Positions 21,820-34,018 of a stretch of 64,000 nt of DNA are shown here, piece after piece. Origin of the DNA: Paratinospora sagittata (Eukaryota > Streptophyta > Magnoliopsida > Ranunculales > Menispermaceae); the NCBI GenBank assembly GCA_035771175.1, contig CM069611.1, forward strand, positions 14,786,366 to 14,850,365, written 5' to 3'. The position numbers and the translations under genes were made by a program. The notes under the pieces are model-generated. The model had not been told where the DNA came from and ran no database searches. It worked only from the letters and a program-made list of their open reading frames with translations. Positions within the stretch are counted from its first letter, which is position 1, and every line of letters begins with the position of its first letter.

Positions 21820-24664
21820 TGTGGCGACCTCGCACCCCGGACCACCAACCCCGCAGGGAATGGCGTGCAAAATGCCGGGGCGGGACGCCCGGAGCAAGCA
21901 TCTCCAACCACTTCTCAACCCCTGTGAGGTGGTTGAGACCTTACTAGCCTTATCCCAAACAATGACACAATACAAACAGGTACTAAACAAAACTACCAAC
22001 CGTATTAATCATCCAAGACAAGAGATACTCCATAAAAATGAACCATAAATAAAATCGTCATAATCCCTACAGTCCATCAAGATTGACATACACATAAAGT
22101 CCAAAACTAAGGGTACAAAAAAATCGTCATATGTCCACATGGTCTATCTAACAAGTCCCAACTCACCCATACTACAATGTGGTAAGTGTTATAACTACAT
22201 AGTCCAAAATATAATACATCATAATTTAAAACACAGTTCAATCAAAATGCCTCTCAACTCACATCGAGGCCTTGAATTATCTCGCCGACAAGGCCCTCAA
22301 GATATGACTACTCCTTTGCCCTTATTCAGGACAGAAGGACCTAAAAGAGGAAAATGAGGGTGAGCCAACGGTGCCCAGTGAATAGAATTCAAATATGCTA
22401 TCAATACTCATCAATAAATATCATGTATGCATGTCAATGTGTAGCATGATTAAAAGCTCATAACATATAGATATCAAGCATTTATAATAAGTTCGATGCA
22501 AGTAAAAGCTTATCAATTTGGATCCACATTCCACATGAATTGGGGTTACTAGTGCACATCTATTTCACCGTACCGTTCTCATCCCCAAATATTTCCTTTT
22601 TAAAACCCTCCTATGACAAGGTTAAGTCCCCCTATTAGCCAGATAGATGGGCCCAACCAAAGTCATAAAGTTTTCTCAAATCAATGCATCATTCAAAACA
22701 TTAGGACACATTCATGCTTTCAACATACAATATATATAAGTGATATGATGACATAAAAGATATGATCATAAATGAAGTCTACTCACAACCAAGCCTCGCG
22801 AGAGTATCTAACCACACACGGCCACCAAACCGAATCAACTCAATCAAGATCCTGAAACATTCATCAATATCCTACCACACGTCAATTTATATGCTCAATC
22901 ACATAGACATTACACATCAACCCTAAATCAGCCCACATATAGACAATAGGCCTAAATCCCATCTAATCCCATCATTCAACTCAAATCACATGACTTAGGC
23001 CTCTAATGCATAGTTCTCATTCATAAACCATTCAATTAATCAAAAATACTAATTTTCAATTCCTTAGGTATAAACATGCCCAAATTGGGTCATTTGATCA
23101 CAAGTAGGCCTAACCCATGATATGGTCACAACCACCAAATCAGTAGCATAATCAACCCTAATCATGCTTAATTAGACATAAATTGCATCAATTCAATGAT
23201 TCTAGGCCAAAAGAATCAAAAGCCCTAAAATATGAAATTTTTCATACTTAGGCCATATTGCCTATTTACACTAGGTCACCATGTTCAACCATGTATATCA
23301 CTGATTTTGCATCATGGGTTCATCAACAATAGCAACTAGGTCAACATAGTTGACATGCAACCTATTGGAAAAAATCTAAGTTCATATTCTAAATTTAGGT
23401 CTAATACAAACAACCCTACAAATTTTCCATTTAATATTCTGTTCAGATGTATCAAGCTACCAACAGAAAATCTTCTGTCCAAAAATCAGCTCAATCCAAT
23501 GGTGGACCGAAAAGATAAGCTTCTTTGATGAACAAGCCTTTAATCAGACAATTTCTCCTTTCCTGCTGCAAATACTTGAACTCAGATGACTATAGCACAC
23601 AAAATACTTAACCAACCAACATCTCAACCGTTCATAATGCATAAAAATCAGTTTTGAACCACCTTCTCAAATATCATATCCATCCAACGGTAGATTTAGG
23701 AGATCTATTAGTTTGATCTAAATGGTACGAGAAATCCAGACTTTCCGACCAGCTTTGTTTGGGAGGTTATATCTTTCAAACGAAAAATCCAATCAGGATG
23801 TCCACAGACCAGAATGAATACCCATAAAATACGAACTTGCTGAAAAATTTTGAGCTCAATCTGACTATATACCACCAAGATCCAGCTCTTTGATGAAAAC
23901 GTTGTTGAGACTTCCTTCAAAGCAACTTCCTCTTTCTTTCTCTTCTTCTTTCCTTTCTCTTCTTTTTTCCTTTCCCTCCACTCACCTCACTCTCTAGGAC
24001 TTCCTTGGAGAAGAGAAGTGGGCATGGGACACTTGTCCACTTTCATGCACCAACTTGACATGTGTTGGAGAAGAAAAATGGGGAATGGGACACTTGCGCA
24101 CTCTCATGCACCAACTTGACATGTGTTGGTCTCATGCACCAACTTGACATGTATTGGAGAAGAGAAATGGGGCACGGGACACTTGTCCATTATCATGCAT
24201 CAACTTGACATGTGTTGGTCTCATGCACCAACTTGACATGTGTTGGAGAAGAGAAATGGGGCATGGGACACTTGTCCATTCTCATGCACCAATTTGACAT
24301 GTGTTGGTCTCATACTACCCATACCAACAACATATACTTTAACCAATCTTATGCTTGCATGTATTTTAAATGTCCAATCCATCTCATACACCAAATTTTT
24401 TATTCTCATTTATCCTTTTATTCAATCGATCATAACCCATATCAATTCATGGTTTAATGGGCCCATGCATAAATAATAGCATATGCATTATACTTTAATT
24501 TAACATGACCCATATACAATTTATAATGCACATATTTATAAACATTATCAAGCATCAAATATACAACCATCAAACAAACACCAAACATATCAAGGCAACA
24601 CATAGAGTTTGGGCAAAATGCAATTGGGTTATGGGCTAGATGAAATAATTTTCGAGGCGTCACA
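21820..24664 (-). mobile_element. Gypsy-type solo LTR nested in the copia 3' LTR
   Basis: 2845 bp, plus-strand edges TGTGGCGACCTCGC and GAGGCGTCACA. The reverse strand therefore starts TGTGACGCCTCG, a common gypsy LTR start, which is the basis for the orientation. Flanks are TATGT (21815-21819) and TATGC (24665-24669). The sister copia LTR at 37216-37230 shows the empty site AAGATATGTACAAC, so the insertion point is certain. No coding region or PBS is present. ORFs at 21709-24663 are chance. Confidence 0.85.
24004..24310. repeat. Minisatellite inside the gypsy solo LTR
   Basis: About four imperfect copies of a 60-90 bp unit: AGAAGAGAAATGGGGCATGG.. GACACTTGTCCA.. CTCATGCACCAACTTGACAT.. GTGTTGG, with the CATGCACCAACTTGACATG sub-unit duplicated in some copies. 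This explains the overlapping ORFs at 24212-24476. Confidence 0.85.
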
Positions 24665-26109
24665 TATGCACAGCATTCAATCGAGAAATTGAAATAATAT
24701 TACCTCGAAACACACCAGAAATGAGATATGTGATAAAGCTCAATACGATGAACAACTTTTGTTAAATAATCAATACCAGAATCTCAGTGCATCAGCATGT
24801 AATTTCAGATCTTTAATAGAGGCTGCCTCTAGTTGCAGAGAAAATAATTTCAGAGAGATAATAAAAGTTCTTGGTGTTTAAAATAAAAGTTAATGATTGT
24901 TTTTATAGCAAACCAAGTTTCATAACCCTAAACCTATTTTGAATGGCTAGGAGTAGAAGTTTTAATCTTGCATTAGTGAAATCAAAGGCTTACAATGGTT
25001 GCTTAAGTTTAAAACTCGAAAAATGGCAAATATGGAAAATTCAAGCTAGAGTGCGTTTCAGAAACCTGGAGTGCGTTTCAGGACACCCGAGAGAAATCAA
25101 CACATTTTCATATACTGGCTGAAACGCGTTTCACAAGACCCGAGACAAAAACAACTGATTTTTGTCAACCCAACTGGAACGCGTTTCACTGAACCTGAAA
25201 CGTGTTTTATTGAACCTGAAATGTGTTTCACTAAACCTAAAATGCGTTTTAGTGAGCCTGAGAAAAAACACATTAAACAAGTGTAAAATGGTTGGAACGC
25301 ATTTCACCAGACCCGAGAGATATGCACACTCTTTGCCTTATACCTTAAACGTGTTTCTCCTTGCTGGAGTGCGTTTCAGCTTGTTTGAGGATAGTGAGGT
25401 GTGTTTTTACCATCAGAGTGCATTCCACAAAGTGGAAAAGCATTCCACGGGTTCTTGGGAAACATATACACGTCAAGAATACCACTCTTGAACATGTTTA
25501 AGTTTTGTGATCGATAAAACGATGAAAACTATTCGGAACACAATCAACTAGATTCAAAGTTAAAATATCATGAAGTGAGTTTTTGAAGATGATTAAACAT
25601 AGGATATTCACTTTCAAAAACATGCAATATGATCATTTTAAGATAAATATAATGAGAAAACATTTATGATTATGATCGAAAGATTAAATAATTGAAAAGT
25701 CATTAATTCAAGAAATCGAAAAACCAAATATGAAAGGTCTCGAGTAAAACCGGTCAAACATAAGTGGCTGATAATTCAAGAGAGAAACCTACAACCTAAG
25801 AAGATCTAAAGAAACTACAACATAAAAGAATATTACAATCCATTTGCTTTGATCTCTGGTTGACTTCAGTTTGACTTTAACTTGTTGTTGACTTTAGCTT
25901 ACTTGCATTGCTTGCACATTAGAGTTTCTCGGTAGTTGTACTTCAGGTTTTGCTTTTAGAACTACCATGAGATGGATTTGTTGTTTCTGTTTCTGACTTT
26001 AAGACTTATAACATGTTAATCTGAAACATGCTCAACACATAAGTTAGATAACATGAAATATTGTTAGGAATCATCAAAAGTGCAACGGGTGAGGGTCATT
26101 AAGCCAACA

Positions 26110-26122
26110 ATCCCTCCCTTTT
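26110..26122 (-). other. Polypurine tract of the copia element
   Basis: Minus strand AAAAAAGGGAGGGAT immediately before the 3' LTR start TGTTGGCTTAATG. Further AAAAGGGGGAG-type tracts lie at about 28855-28880 (minus strand), as in Sireviruses with multiple PPTs. Confidence 0.8.
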
Positions 26123-26366
26123 TTATGATTTCAAACATCTTACTCTAGGCCTGATTGAAGCTTGATGAATAATTAAGACTTATAGATGAAATAATCATAT
26201 AACAGTTGCATGGCAAAAAGATAACTATTCCATGACATATATCAAAGAATAACATTATACTCATCCAAGTACTAGAGTTCATAGTGAGTTCAAGATAAGA
26301 CACAAAAAAATTAGGAAAACTCCCTCTTAATCCTACATATTCCTCTAACTCCCTCTGAGTCTATGT

Positions 26367-28830
26367 TGTCACGATGCCCCTGATGTAGGCTGACGTCATG
26401 ACCGACAGTGTGTTATACACTGTACATACTCATATACAGTATACAATACCTTGTCAGCCTCAACAAACATTCACAATAATTTCCAAAATTTTTAGAAATT
26501 TTGACAGCATCTCCCCATAAAATGGACATTTCACACTTTTTCCTGATATACTACAAATCAAATCATATATATATATACTCATTCACAATATTCATTCGTG
26601 TCATTCATTCCACAATAAATAATCCTCCCAATATCACAAGCACTTCATAACCCAAAATGTTCAAATACTATTCATTTCTCAAGTCATTTCATCCACCATG
26701 ATCATATGATTAAATATATCATCATTAAACATTTCATAATCCAAATAACAAAACCCATATTCCCATTCAACCCAACTATGTGATGTATATAAATAATAAT
26801 GTGATAATTATACTTATCAAAATAAAGAAAAGTAACTCATATCTTCCAATGCATACATACATATACCAGACGAATGCAATCACGTGATTATCACTCATGG
26901 ATTTTTTCTTTTCCCTTCGACTCGGTACCTGAAATATTGGAGGAAATGGAGTGAACAATCAACAAGCACAGTGAATATATCTCTTGATATGGCAATCATA
27001 TGCATTTAGGGAAACATGACATTTAAAATTATTTAAAACAATTATTAAACACATTAATCATTCAACGAATATTTCATACATGCCAACAACATAGATTTCA
27101 TGATTTTTCAAGAAAACAATGCATCATTTTCAACTAAAACCACAATCTCCCTCCTTCTCGTAATGAAGCGGGTACGAACTCCTTATTATGCACCGATAAC
27201 GAGCCTATGCTCAGACCTCACATTACTCAATTCATAGTCATTTCAAGGATCTCCAATCCTTATTAGGACAGGCCTACTGACAATGAGGTTACGCATAACA
27301 CTCATCCGGGTCTAATTCCTAACAAAATGACACCAACTTGCCTTTGCAAGTCTCACATGCTTCAATGCTAAAAAAAATCATTTATGAATGCAAATTAAAA
27401 CAAAATGCAACAATATATACATAGCATATTTACGTTCAAACATTTCATATATATATATATATATAATGTCATACAAGAACCAAAGTACAAGACTTTCCAA
27501 CTTAAATACAATCACCGTCGCTTTCGAGTCTAGTTCCAATTTAAATCCAACTAACTCAACCTATCATAACCACTTCATAATTCAATTTCATTTATTCATA
27601 TCTATTTACATATTTAATTTCTCAACTCACTTCAAATCACCAATAATAAAGATCAATCTTAAAAATATTATACACATTCTGTGAATTTAGATTCCAACTC
27701 AATTTAGGACTCATAAACAGTTGAAAAAACTACTATCTCGTTTATGTGGTCACTCTAGATATTTTCACAAGAAAGAACAGTGAAAATAGATTTTCAATTC
27801 ATATTTCCATTAGTTCTCAGTTTTATTTTTCTCCTGGAACATATATCAATTTTATTTAAAATATAATACATTCCTAAAATTATTCTGTCGATATCGACAC
27901 GTGTAAAATTAGTCATACTACCATTCTACTACCTTCAACAGGTATTTTACTAAGGTTTTACACATTCGCGAAGGTCACGAAAGTAAATTTTACTCACAAA
28001 AACCATATATTTAGTTACTAAAAATATCAATTCATATCCAAAAATCACAATCTTGGTATTGAAACGTCCGAAATTTCGTTCTCTAGGATTTTATGATCTC
28101 AAACCAGAGTTTCACTGCATTACAATTCCATTTTATTCATTGAAAATAATCACGGTACTGTTCACATCACTATTCATTGGCAACTTGGATAATTTTTACT
28201 AAAATTGTCAAACAGTCTAACCACATATTCGGGGCTTCTACAGTCTAAGGAGTATTTTTCAACCCTTCGAGTAAATTTTTATTCAAGTTGGGTCAAAATC
28301 CCAATTTTGAAAATGTCGTAAAATTGCTCTCATAGCAAAAATTAATCTAAGAGACTCGTTATATTTAGCTTAGATATCAATTTTATGAAGAACTAAAGTG
28401 AAAAATCACTTACCGCAGGTTCGATTTGGCTTTAAAACGTTAAAAACCTCTTTTTTCTTCGTCTTTCCCTTCGTCCGGCATAAGAATGAAAATTTTGTTT
28501 TTTTTTACGGTGGAAATTAGACCAAAAAAGGGATAAATTAGGATTCTTTGTTAACGGTACTGTTTTATGAACAGTACCCGCAAGTGAACAGTCACCTTTT
28601 TCACTATTCATTTTTTTTTATTTTTCATTCATTATACGCTCAATACTTATCTAAATTACATGTTTTGTATGTCAATTTTTATGTGAAAACATGCTCCGGA
28701 TTCATTTTTAACATTATCAAGTCCATTTGACACACGTATACATAGTTTTTACGTATACATACGTATATTATATCCTTCTGCATATGTATACGTCAATCAA
28801 ATATATTGACTAAAAATATGGGATGCTACA
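26367..28830 (-). mobile_element. Gypsy solo LTR nested next to the copia PPT
   Basis: 2464 bp, plus-strand edges TGTCACGATGCCCC and GGGATGCTACA. The left end (GACGTCATGACCGACAGT..TATACACTGTAC) mirrors the 3' end of the LTR at 55181-57722, so it is a reverse-oriented LTR of that gypsy family. Flanks are TATGT and TATGC, a 5-bp duplication with one change. No interior is present. ORFs at 26776, 27388 and 28548 have no recognisable product. Confidence 0.8.
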
Positions 28831-29257
28831 TATGCTTAGCATAATCCCCAAAATTCTCCCCCTTTTGAATCATCAAAAAGGGTGAGCTATTCCGCCGGTG
28901 GATCGGACGTACCAGCCTATCGCTCTAAGTCTCGAAAGATATCATCTTGAGAGACTGTCAAGTTATGTGACATATTGAAGCCGCTGGGAGGTAGAGGTGC
29001 AGCAGGAGAGAAGAAATCATGCATCAACAGTTGCGAAGGATGAAGAGTCTAGCGCTCAAGCAAGTCAAAACGACTCCGAAGATGCTAGAACTCCGAATAA
29101 AAAGACGTCTCCGCGAACATATCATCTCAATAGCCAAGAAAGCGAGAGACACGATCATGACGGTCAGCAAGACCGATCACGGCAGTATCAATAGCTTGGA
29201 ATTAGAAGGCACAGAAGCTATAGAAGCAGTTTGTGTGGTGTGGATCTCACGCAGCTA
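28831..29257 (-). other. 3' non-coding interior of the copia element
   Basis: Region between the extra ORF and the nested LTR. It contains a purine tract (minus strand) of the AAAAGGGGGAG kind near 28860. The plus-strand ORFs at 28997 and 29019 are antisense to it and not convincing genes. Confidence 0.5.
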
Positions 29258-30290
29258 CTACTCAAGACAACTAAAATAAAATTGAGGAAATGGTACTGGT
29301 GGAGGTGGTTGACTTGGTCCAGCCTCATCACGGTGATAAGCATTATCAGAGGAAGACTCGGTAGAATACGTCATATAAGCATCATCATTGGAGTGGTTCT
29401 CCTGAAATAGGTCTTCCATCTCACCGGTAAAGGGATCACTTGAGTGAGGCGACTCAAAATGACCATATGGCTCACCTTGTGGTATATGTCGAAGAGGTAG
29501 CTAGCGGCGCAACCGGCGCACATAGTAGAATCCCATGCTGTGTAGAGTACCTTCATCGACGATGTCTCTCAGCTGAACGCTATTGACTGGCCGAATAACA
29601 AAAAGATCAATACCTACTTCTTCAAATAAAGGAGTAAGCTGCATCAAATTAGGAAGAGCACGCGATCGCTTCATCGTGGAAGCGATGTGATGACAAATAA
29701 TGTGGGACAGATTGACCCGAGTCCCGGATGTAATCGTCCAAATGAGAAATAGATCAATGGATGTGACATTGCTATGACCACTTCTCCTCGGAAGAAAAAC
29801 ACGAGAGATGATGTTGTGAATAAGATGAGGCATGAAGGATAAGGTGGTGTTAGAAACCTTCTTAGGATAGGTAGGATGCACTATCCGTTTGGAAAAATTA
29901 TTAAGAACTTCCAACTTATCAAATCTGGAAAATTGACGTTCCTGTCGACATCCAGAGCATAAGGACCACCTACTGAAATCTCAAATTTATCTTCAATGAT
30001 TCTTGGAGAGATGACAATGCGACGACCCAATACGCGTGAGTGATAGCGGTAAGTGTTATGAACACGATCATCCGCATCTTGAGTGAGGCCGCTATAGCAT
30101 ACTTGAACAAGACTCTCATACCATGGTGTGGAGAAACGATAGAATGAAGTCCACCCAAGCTCATCAAATAGAGGTCAGACTTGTACATATGCACGATCAA
30201 AGAATGAGAAGTTGACGAACACGCCAAGAGATATGGAACGCCTGATCACTGAACGCGATATTTGTTCAACCATTCCCTAGTGGTGGTGGC
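29258..30290 (-). pseudogene. Extra ORF after copia pol, plant-transposon-protein-like
   Basis: Read on the minus strand: FSTPWYESLVQVCYSGL, then VLGRRIVISPRIIEDKFEIS, then after a frame change the open stretch 29914-29501 with LFLIWTITSGTRVNLSHII and RALPNLMQLTPLFEEVGIDL. An in-frame TAG at 29501-29503 is followed by a Pro- and acid-rich tail (PSQPPPPVPFPQF) ending at TAG 29258-29260. The pattern (FY.. / G..I.. / ..VNLPH.I.. / LPYGMLLT..) matches what I know as the 'putative plant transposon protein' domain found beside many plant retroelements. Its position after pol is that of the env-like or accessory ORF of Sireviruses. The role is unknown. It is broken by at least one frameshift and one stop. 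Confidence 0.55.
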
Positions 30291-30589
30291 GGTTGGCAAT
30301 GGCGAGGTCTAGATGGGCGATCCTCTCGTTCTTTTTGCCTTTCCTCCAGGCCGGATGATAAATCGGATGGACTATTGCAGCTTGGAATGACCGCATTTCG
30401 AGTATTTCTCGTTGGATTTCTTCTTGGCATTTTGTCTAACACTGGATATGCAAGTTACCAAACGAGTTGGTTTCAGTAAGTACCCGACAATGTCGCAGTA
30501 AATAGCATAGAAAAAGGTAGAAGAAGTGTCGAAAGACGTCCGGCAAGCTTTCTAACGCTTATTTTTGCGAAGAAAAAGGTCGTCATACG

Positions 30590-30835
30590 CGAGAGAAAGT
30601 TGGAACGCAAGTTGGCCGAGAGAGTGAGGTGAAATGCGTTGGAATGCAAATGAATCTCGTTTCACCTTGAGTAGGCCTTTTAAAATTTCCTCAACCCAGC
30701 TAAAACATTTTTCATCTTACTGAAATGCGTTTCAGCACCCATTTTTCACAAAATAGGGTGCTCGGCCTTGGTGAAACGTGTTTCACCATGGCTGAAACGA
30801 GTTTCACCCATTTTTCACAGTTTTGGTATTTTCAA
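30590..30835. repeat. GAAACGYGTTTC palindromes between pol and extra ORF
   Basis: GTGAAATGCG, GAAATGCGTTTCAGC, GTGAAACGTGTTTCACC and CTGAAACGAGTTTCACCC occur in about 240 bp, the same palindrome that fills the middle of this element's LTRs, yet here in the interior. No LTR edges are seen around it. Confidence 0.6.
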
Positions 30836-30987
30836 CTTATTTCTTGAATTATGCGAGGAAAATTGGGTGTAGCACGCATTTTGACAGCGCTGAGATTACT
30901 TATGATAATTGTTGATGATAATTTGGCTATTGAAACCTTCATGATCATAATTTATGCAAGTTAAGCGAGAATGGTGCCAATGTTAAG

Positions 30988-31305
30988 TCATAAGTCCGTT
31001 TCCAAGAACTTGCCTCTTCGGATTAACACAAACTGATCCTTAGGCAGAGGTTTCTTGAATATATCGGCTAATTGATCTTTAGTGCCTATGTGTAGAAGTT
31101 TGACATCGCCTTTTTGCACATGATCTCGAAGAAAGTGATGTCGAATCTCGATGTGCTTGGTTCTTGAGTGCAACGCTAGATTTTTGGAGATATGAATTGC
31201 ACTGGTGTTGTCACAGAAGATATTCGCATAGTCAACATGAATTTGGTAATCGAATAGTTGTTGTTTCATGTATAAAACTTGAGCACAGCAACTTCCGGTT
31301 GCCAT
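30988..31305 (-). pseudogene. Copia RNase H domain, end of pol
   Basis: C-terminal copia RNase H: MATGSCCAQVLYMKQQLFDY, IFCDNTSAIHISKN, HSRTKHIEIRHHFLRD, TKDQLADIFKKPLPKDQF. These are the standard motifs of Ty1/copia pol ends. It is separated by a frameshift near 31305-31350 from the RT C-terminal part. Confidence 0.9.
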
Positions 31306-31351
31306 GTATTATGCTTCGGCGGTAGATAAGGCTACAGAGTTATGTTTCTTG

Positions 31352-32580
31352 CTAAACCAAGAAATCAGTGAACCTCCTAAGAAGTGGCAAAAACCAGATG
31401 TACTTTTTCGATCGACTAGACTGCCTTTCGTAGTCAGAATCAACAAAGCTACGAAGATCGAACGATGTACTCTTGTTATACCAAATTCTCATATCTAGTG
31501 TCCCACTTATGTATCTAAATATTCTCTTTACGAATGTAAGACGGGATTCCTTGGGATCAGACTGAAATCGAGCACACAAACATACGCTAAACATGATGTT
31601 TGGCCGACTTGCTATTAGATACAACAAACTACCAATCATCCCACAATACATCTTTGCATCAACCGATTTTCTTGTCACATCTTTATCCATTTTGACGGAT
31701 GAGCTACAAGGAGTGTCACTTGATTTCAAGTTTTCAAACTTGAATTTCTTTATCATATCTCTTGAATACTTTGACTGGCTTAAACATATTTCATTCTTCA
31801 TTTGTTTGATCTGTAAGCCAAGAAAATAATTCAACTCTCCCATTATTCAAGGCACCGAAGATGATGTCATCAACATTTTGCACAAAGTGATTTGTTCAAG
31901 GCACCGAAGATGATGTCATCAACATAAATCTGCACCAATAACATATCCTCACCTTTGTTTTTAATAAACAAGGTTGAATCTAGTTTTCCTTTCTTAAAGT
32001 CATGTTCTAACAGGAAAGAGCTTAGTCTGTCATACCATGCCCTGGGTGCTTGCCTTAATCCATATAAGGCTTTATGAAGGCGATAGAATTGATCTGGTTT
32101 TTGAGTATCCTCAAAGTCGGGCAGTTGTTTCACGTATACCTCTTTTGTTATGAAGCCGTTTAAAAACGCGTTTTTGACGTCCATTTGGTATAGTGGGAAA
32201 TTTTTATAGCAAGCATAAACTAGTAACATTTGAATTGTTTCTAGTCTTGCTACAGGTGCAAATGCCTCTTCATAGTCTATTCCTTCCTCTTGGTTGTACC
32301 CTTGTGCAACCAATCTTGCCTTATTTCTAACAATCTCTCCTTGTTCATTTTTCTTATTCCTAAGGACCCATTTTGTTCCAAGGACTGTGTGATGACTAGG
32401 TCTAGGAACGAGTTCCCACACTTTGTTTCTTACACAGTGTCCTAATTCCTCTTGCATTACCAAAATCTATAATTCATCACCTAAGGCTTCCTCAACCTTT
32501 GTTGGCTCTATCTGGGAAACAAAGGCTACATGCCCTTGATCTCGACTAACAGATGCTCTAGTGGTTATTCCTCTGGTTGG
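31352..32580 (-). pseudogene. Copia reverse transcriptase
   Basis: RVT_2-type RT. The N-terminal part (32463-31870) has [64 protein letters not shown] and the catalytic YVDDIIFGA. It then stops, and the downstream part (31843-31352) with MGELNYFLGLQIKQ and ASRPNIMFSVCLCARFQ is in another frame. The break coincides with a 49-bp direct duplication (31846-31925) that repeats the codons of the YVDD region. RT upstream sequence with stops reaches to about 32580. Confidence 0.9.
31846..31925. repeat. Direct duplication of the RT active-site codons
   Basis: Thirty-one identical bases at 31846-31876 and 31895-31925, period 49. They code on the minus strand for the [10 protein letters not shown] segment. 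The duplication is not a multiple of three and destroys the RT frame. Confidence 0.9.
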
Positions 32581-32581
32581 A

Positions 32582-34017
32582 TCACCTATAAATTAGATCA
32601 GTAGGATGATCTATGAGTAATCTAGAATTTTTAGGGGGATCTATAGTGGATTCATTTCTATCTTCCTCACCTGTCTCTTGAGTCTCGTGTTCCTTTAATG
32701 GAATGAGATCCTCGTCATCATCCAGATCTATCTTCTCTAATTCCTTTTCTAAGAGCACTCTTGGGTTGGCTTCATCAAATTTTATATGGATTAACTCCTC
32801 AACTTTATTTGATAATTTGTTGAATACAATATATGCCTTGCCGTGAGAAGAATATCCCAGAAACATGCCAACATCAAATTTTGGGTCAAACTTATCTATG
32901 TTGTCTTTATCTTTTAGGATGTGGCATTTACATCCGAACACTCATAGATGACCTATACTAGGTGTCCTATCTTTCCGCAGTTCATAAGCGGTTTTATTTA
33001 ACTTCTTTCTAATCATAGTCCTATTCATCACATAACATGCAGTGTTTATGGCTTCAGCCCAAAAATATTTTGCCACGTTGTATTCACACAACATGGTCCT
33101 GCACATTTCTTGAAGAGTTCTATTCTTCCTTTCAACAACTCCATTTTGCTGTGGAGTTCTGGGAGCTGAAAGATGATGGGTGTATCCTTGTTTGTTACAG
33201 AAGTCTTCAAGACTTTTATTAAAAAGCTCTCCACCCCTATCACTTCTAATAGCAGTAATCTTATGACCCTTCTCATTTTCAACAAGAAAACATAACTTTA
33301 CAAACACACCAAATGCCTCATGCTTATGAGCTAAAAAATAAACCCACGTAAATCTAGTGAAGTCGTCTACAATCACAAAGCAATATGATTTTCCACCTAA
33401 ACTAAGTGTACGTGTGGGTCCAAACAAATCCATATGAATAAGTTCTAATGCTCTAGATATAGAATTCTTGTTTTTGTTCTTAAAAGAGGATTTTGTGTGT
33501 TTGCCTAGTTGACAAGGTTCACATACTCTATCCTTCAAATACACCCCTTTGGGAATGCCTCGAGCAAGATCAAACTTAACAAGTCTTGAAATGTTATCCA
33601 TTCCAATATTAGCTAATCTTTTATGCCATAACCATGCATTATTATGATGAATTGCACTCAGACATGAAACGTTTTGATTTCCAAAATTAATAACATACAC
33701 ATTTTTATCTCTAAAGGCAATAAAAGCAATACTATCATCACCATGCTTAACAACACATCTTGTAGCTTCAAACGAGACGGCATACCCCTTGTCACACAAT
33801 TGGCTAATGCTCAAGAGATTATGCTTCAGGCCATCAACAAAAACAACATCAGATATGGTAAAAGAGTCGTTACCCACTTTAGCGACGCCAGTGACTTTTC
33901 CTTTGCTGTTGTCTCCAAATGTGACAGCGCTTCCATCTTTATGAGCAAGATTCAAGAACTTTGATCTATCACCGATCATATGTCTGGAGCACCCGCTATC
34001 AGATACCATGATTCATG
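32582..34017 (-). pseudogene. Copia protease end, GAG-pre-integrase and integrase
   Basis: Starts in the protease active site: the frame reads SDSGCSRHM, where a one-base loss just upstream has shifted the usual WYLDSG so that an ATG appears at 34009. It then runs through the GAG-pre-integrase zinc motif (LWHKRLANIG..CEPCQLGKH) and the integrase core with catalytic Asp in HMDLFGP, Asp in RSDRGGELF and Glu in NGVVERKNRTLQE. A TGA at 32940-32942 interrupts ..SIGHL / VFGCKCH.., where Arg (CGA) is usual. The C-terminal part (VGMFLGYSSHGKAYIVFN) continues to 32582. Protease upstream of DSG is displaced by the LTR at 34019. Confidence 0.92.
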
Positions 34018-34018
34018 T

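Larger units (their letters stand above)
21386..26109 (-). repeat. 3' LTR of the copia element (interrupted)
   Basis: Plus-strand edges TGATAGACACCC and ..TTAAGCCAACA. It matches the 5' LTR at 36793-38676 base for base over long stretches on both sides of the solo LTR inserted at 21820. The segment 25055-25460 holds an array of the palindrome GAAACGCGTTTC and variants; ORFs at 25071 and 25162 merely read through that array. Confidence 0.85.

Noticed and set aside
25071..25491. Overlapping ORFs with repeated FTEPETCFIEPE pattern
   Set aside because: Read-through of the GAAACGCGTTTC array in the copia LTR; the frames are not conserved in the sister LTR.
21815..28835. Both gypsy solo LTRs have TATGT left and TATGC right flanks, suggesting target preference
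   Set aside because: The LTRs belong to different families and two cases are too few; coincidence is the simplest reading.
28997..29279. Two overlapping plus-strand ORFs rich in Ser/Arg
   Set aside because: Antisense to the 3' end of the copia extra ORF region, no signature, different frames equally open.
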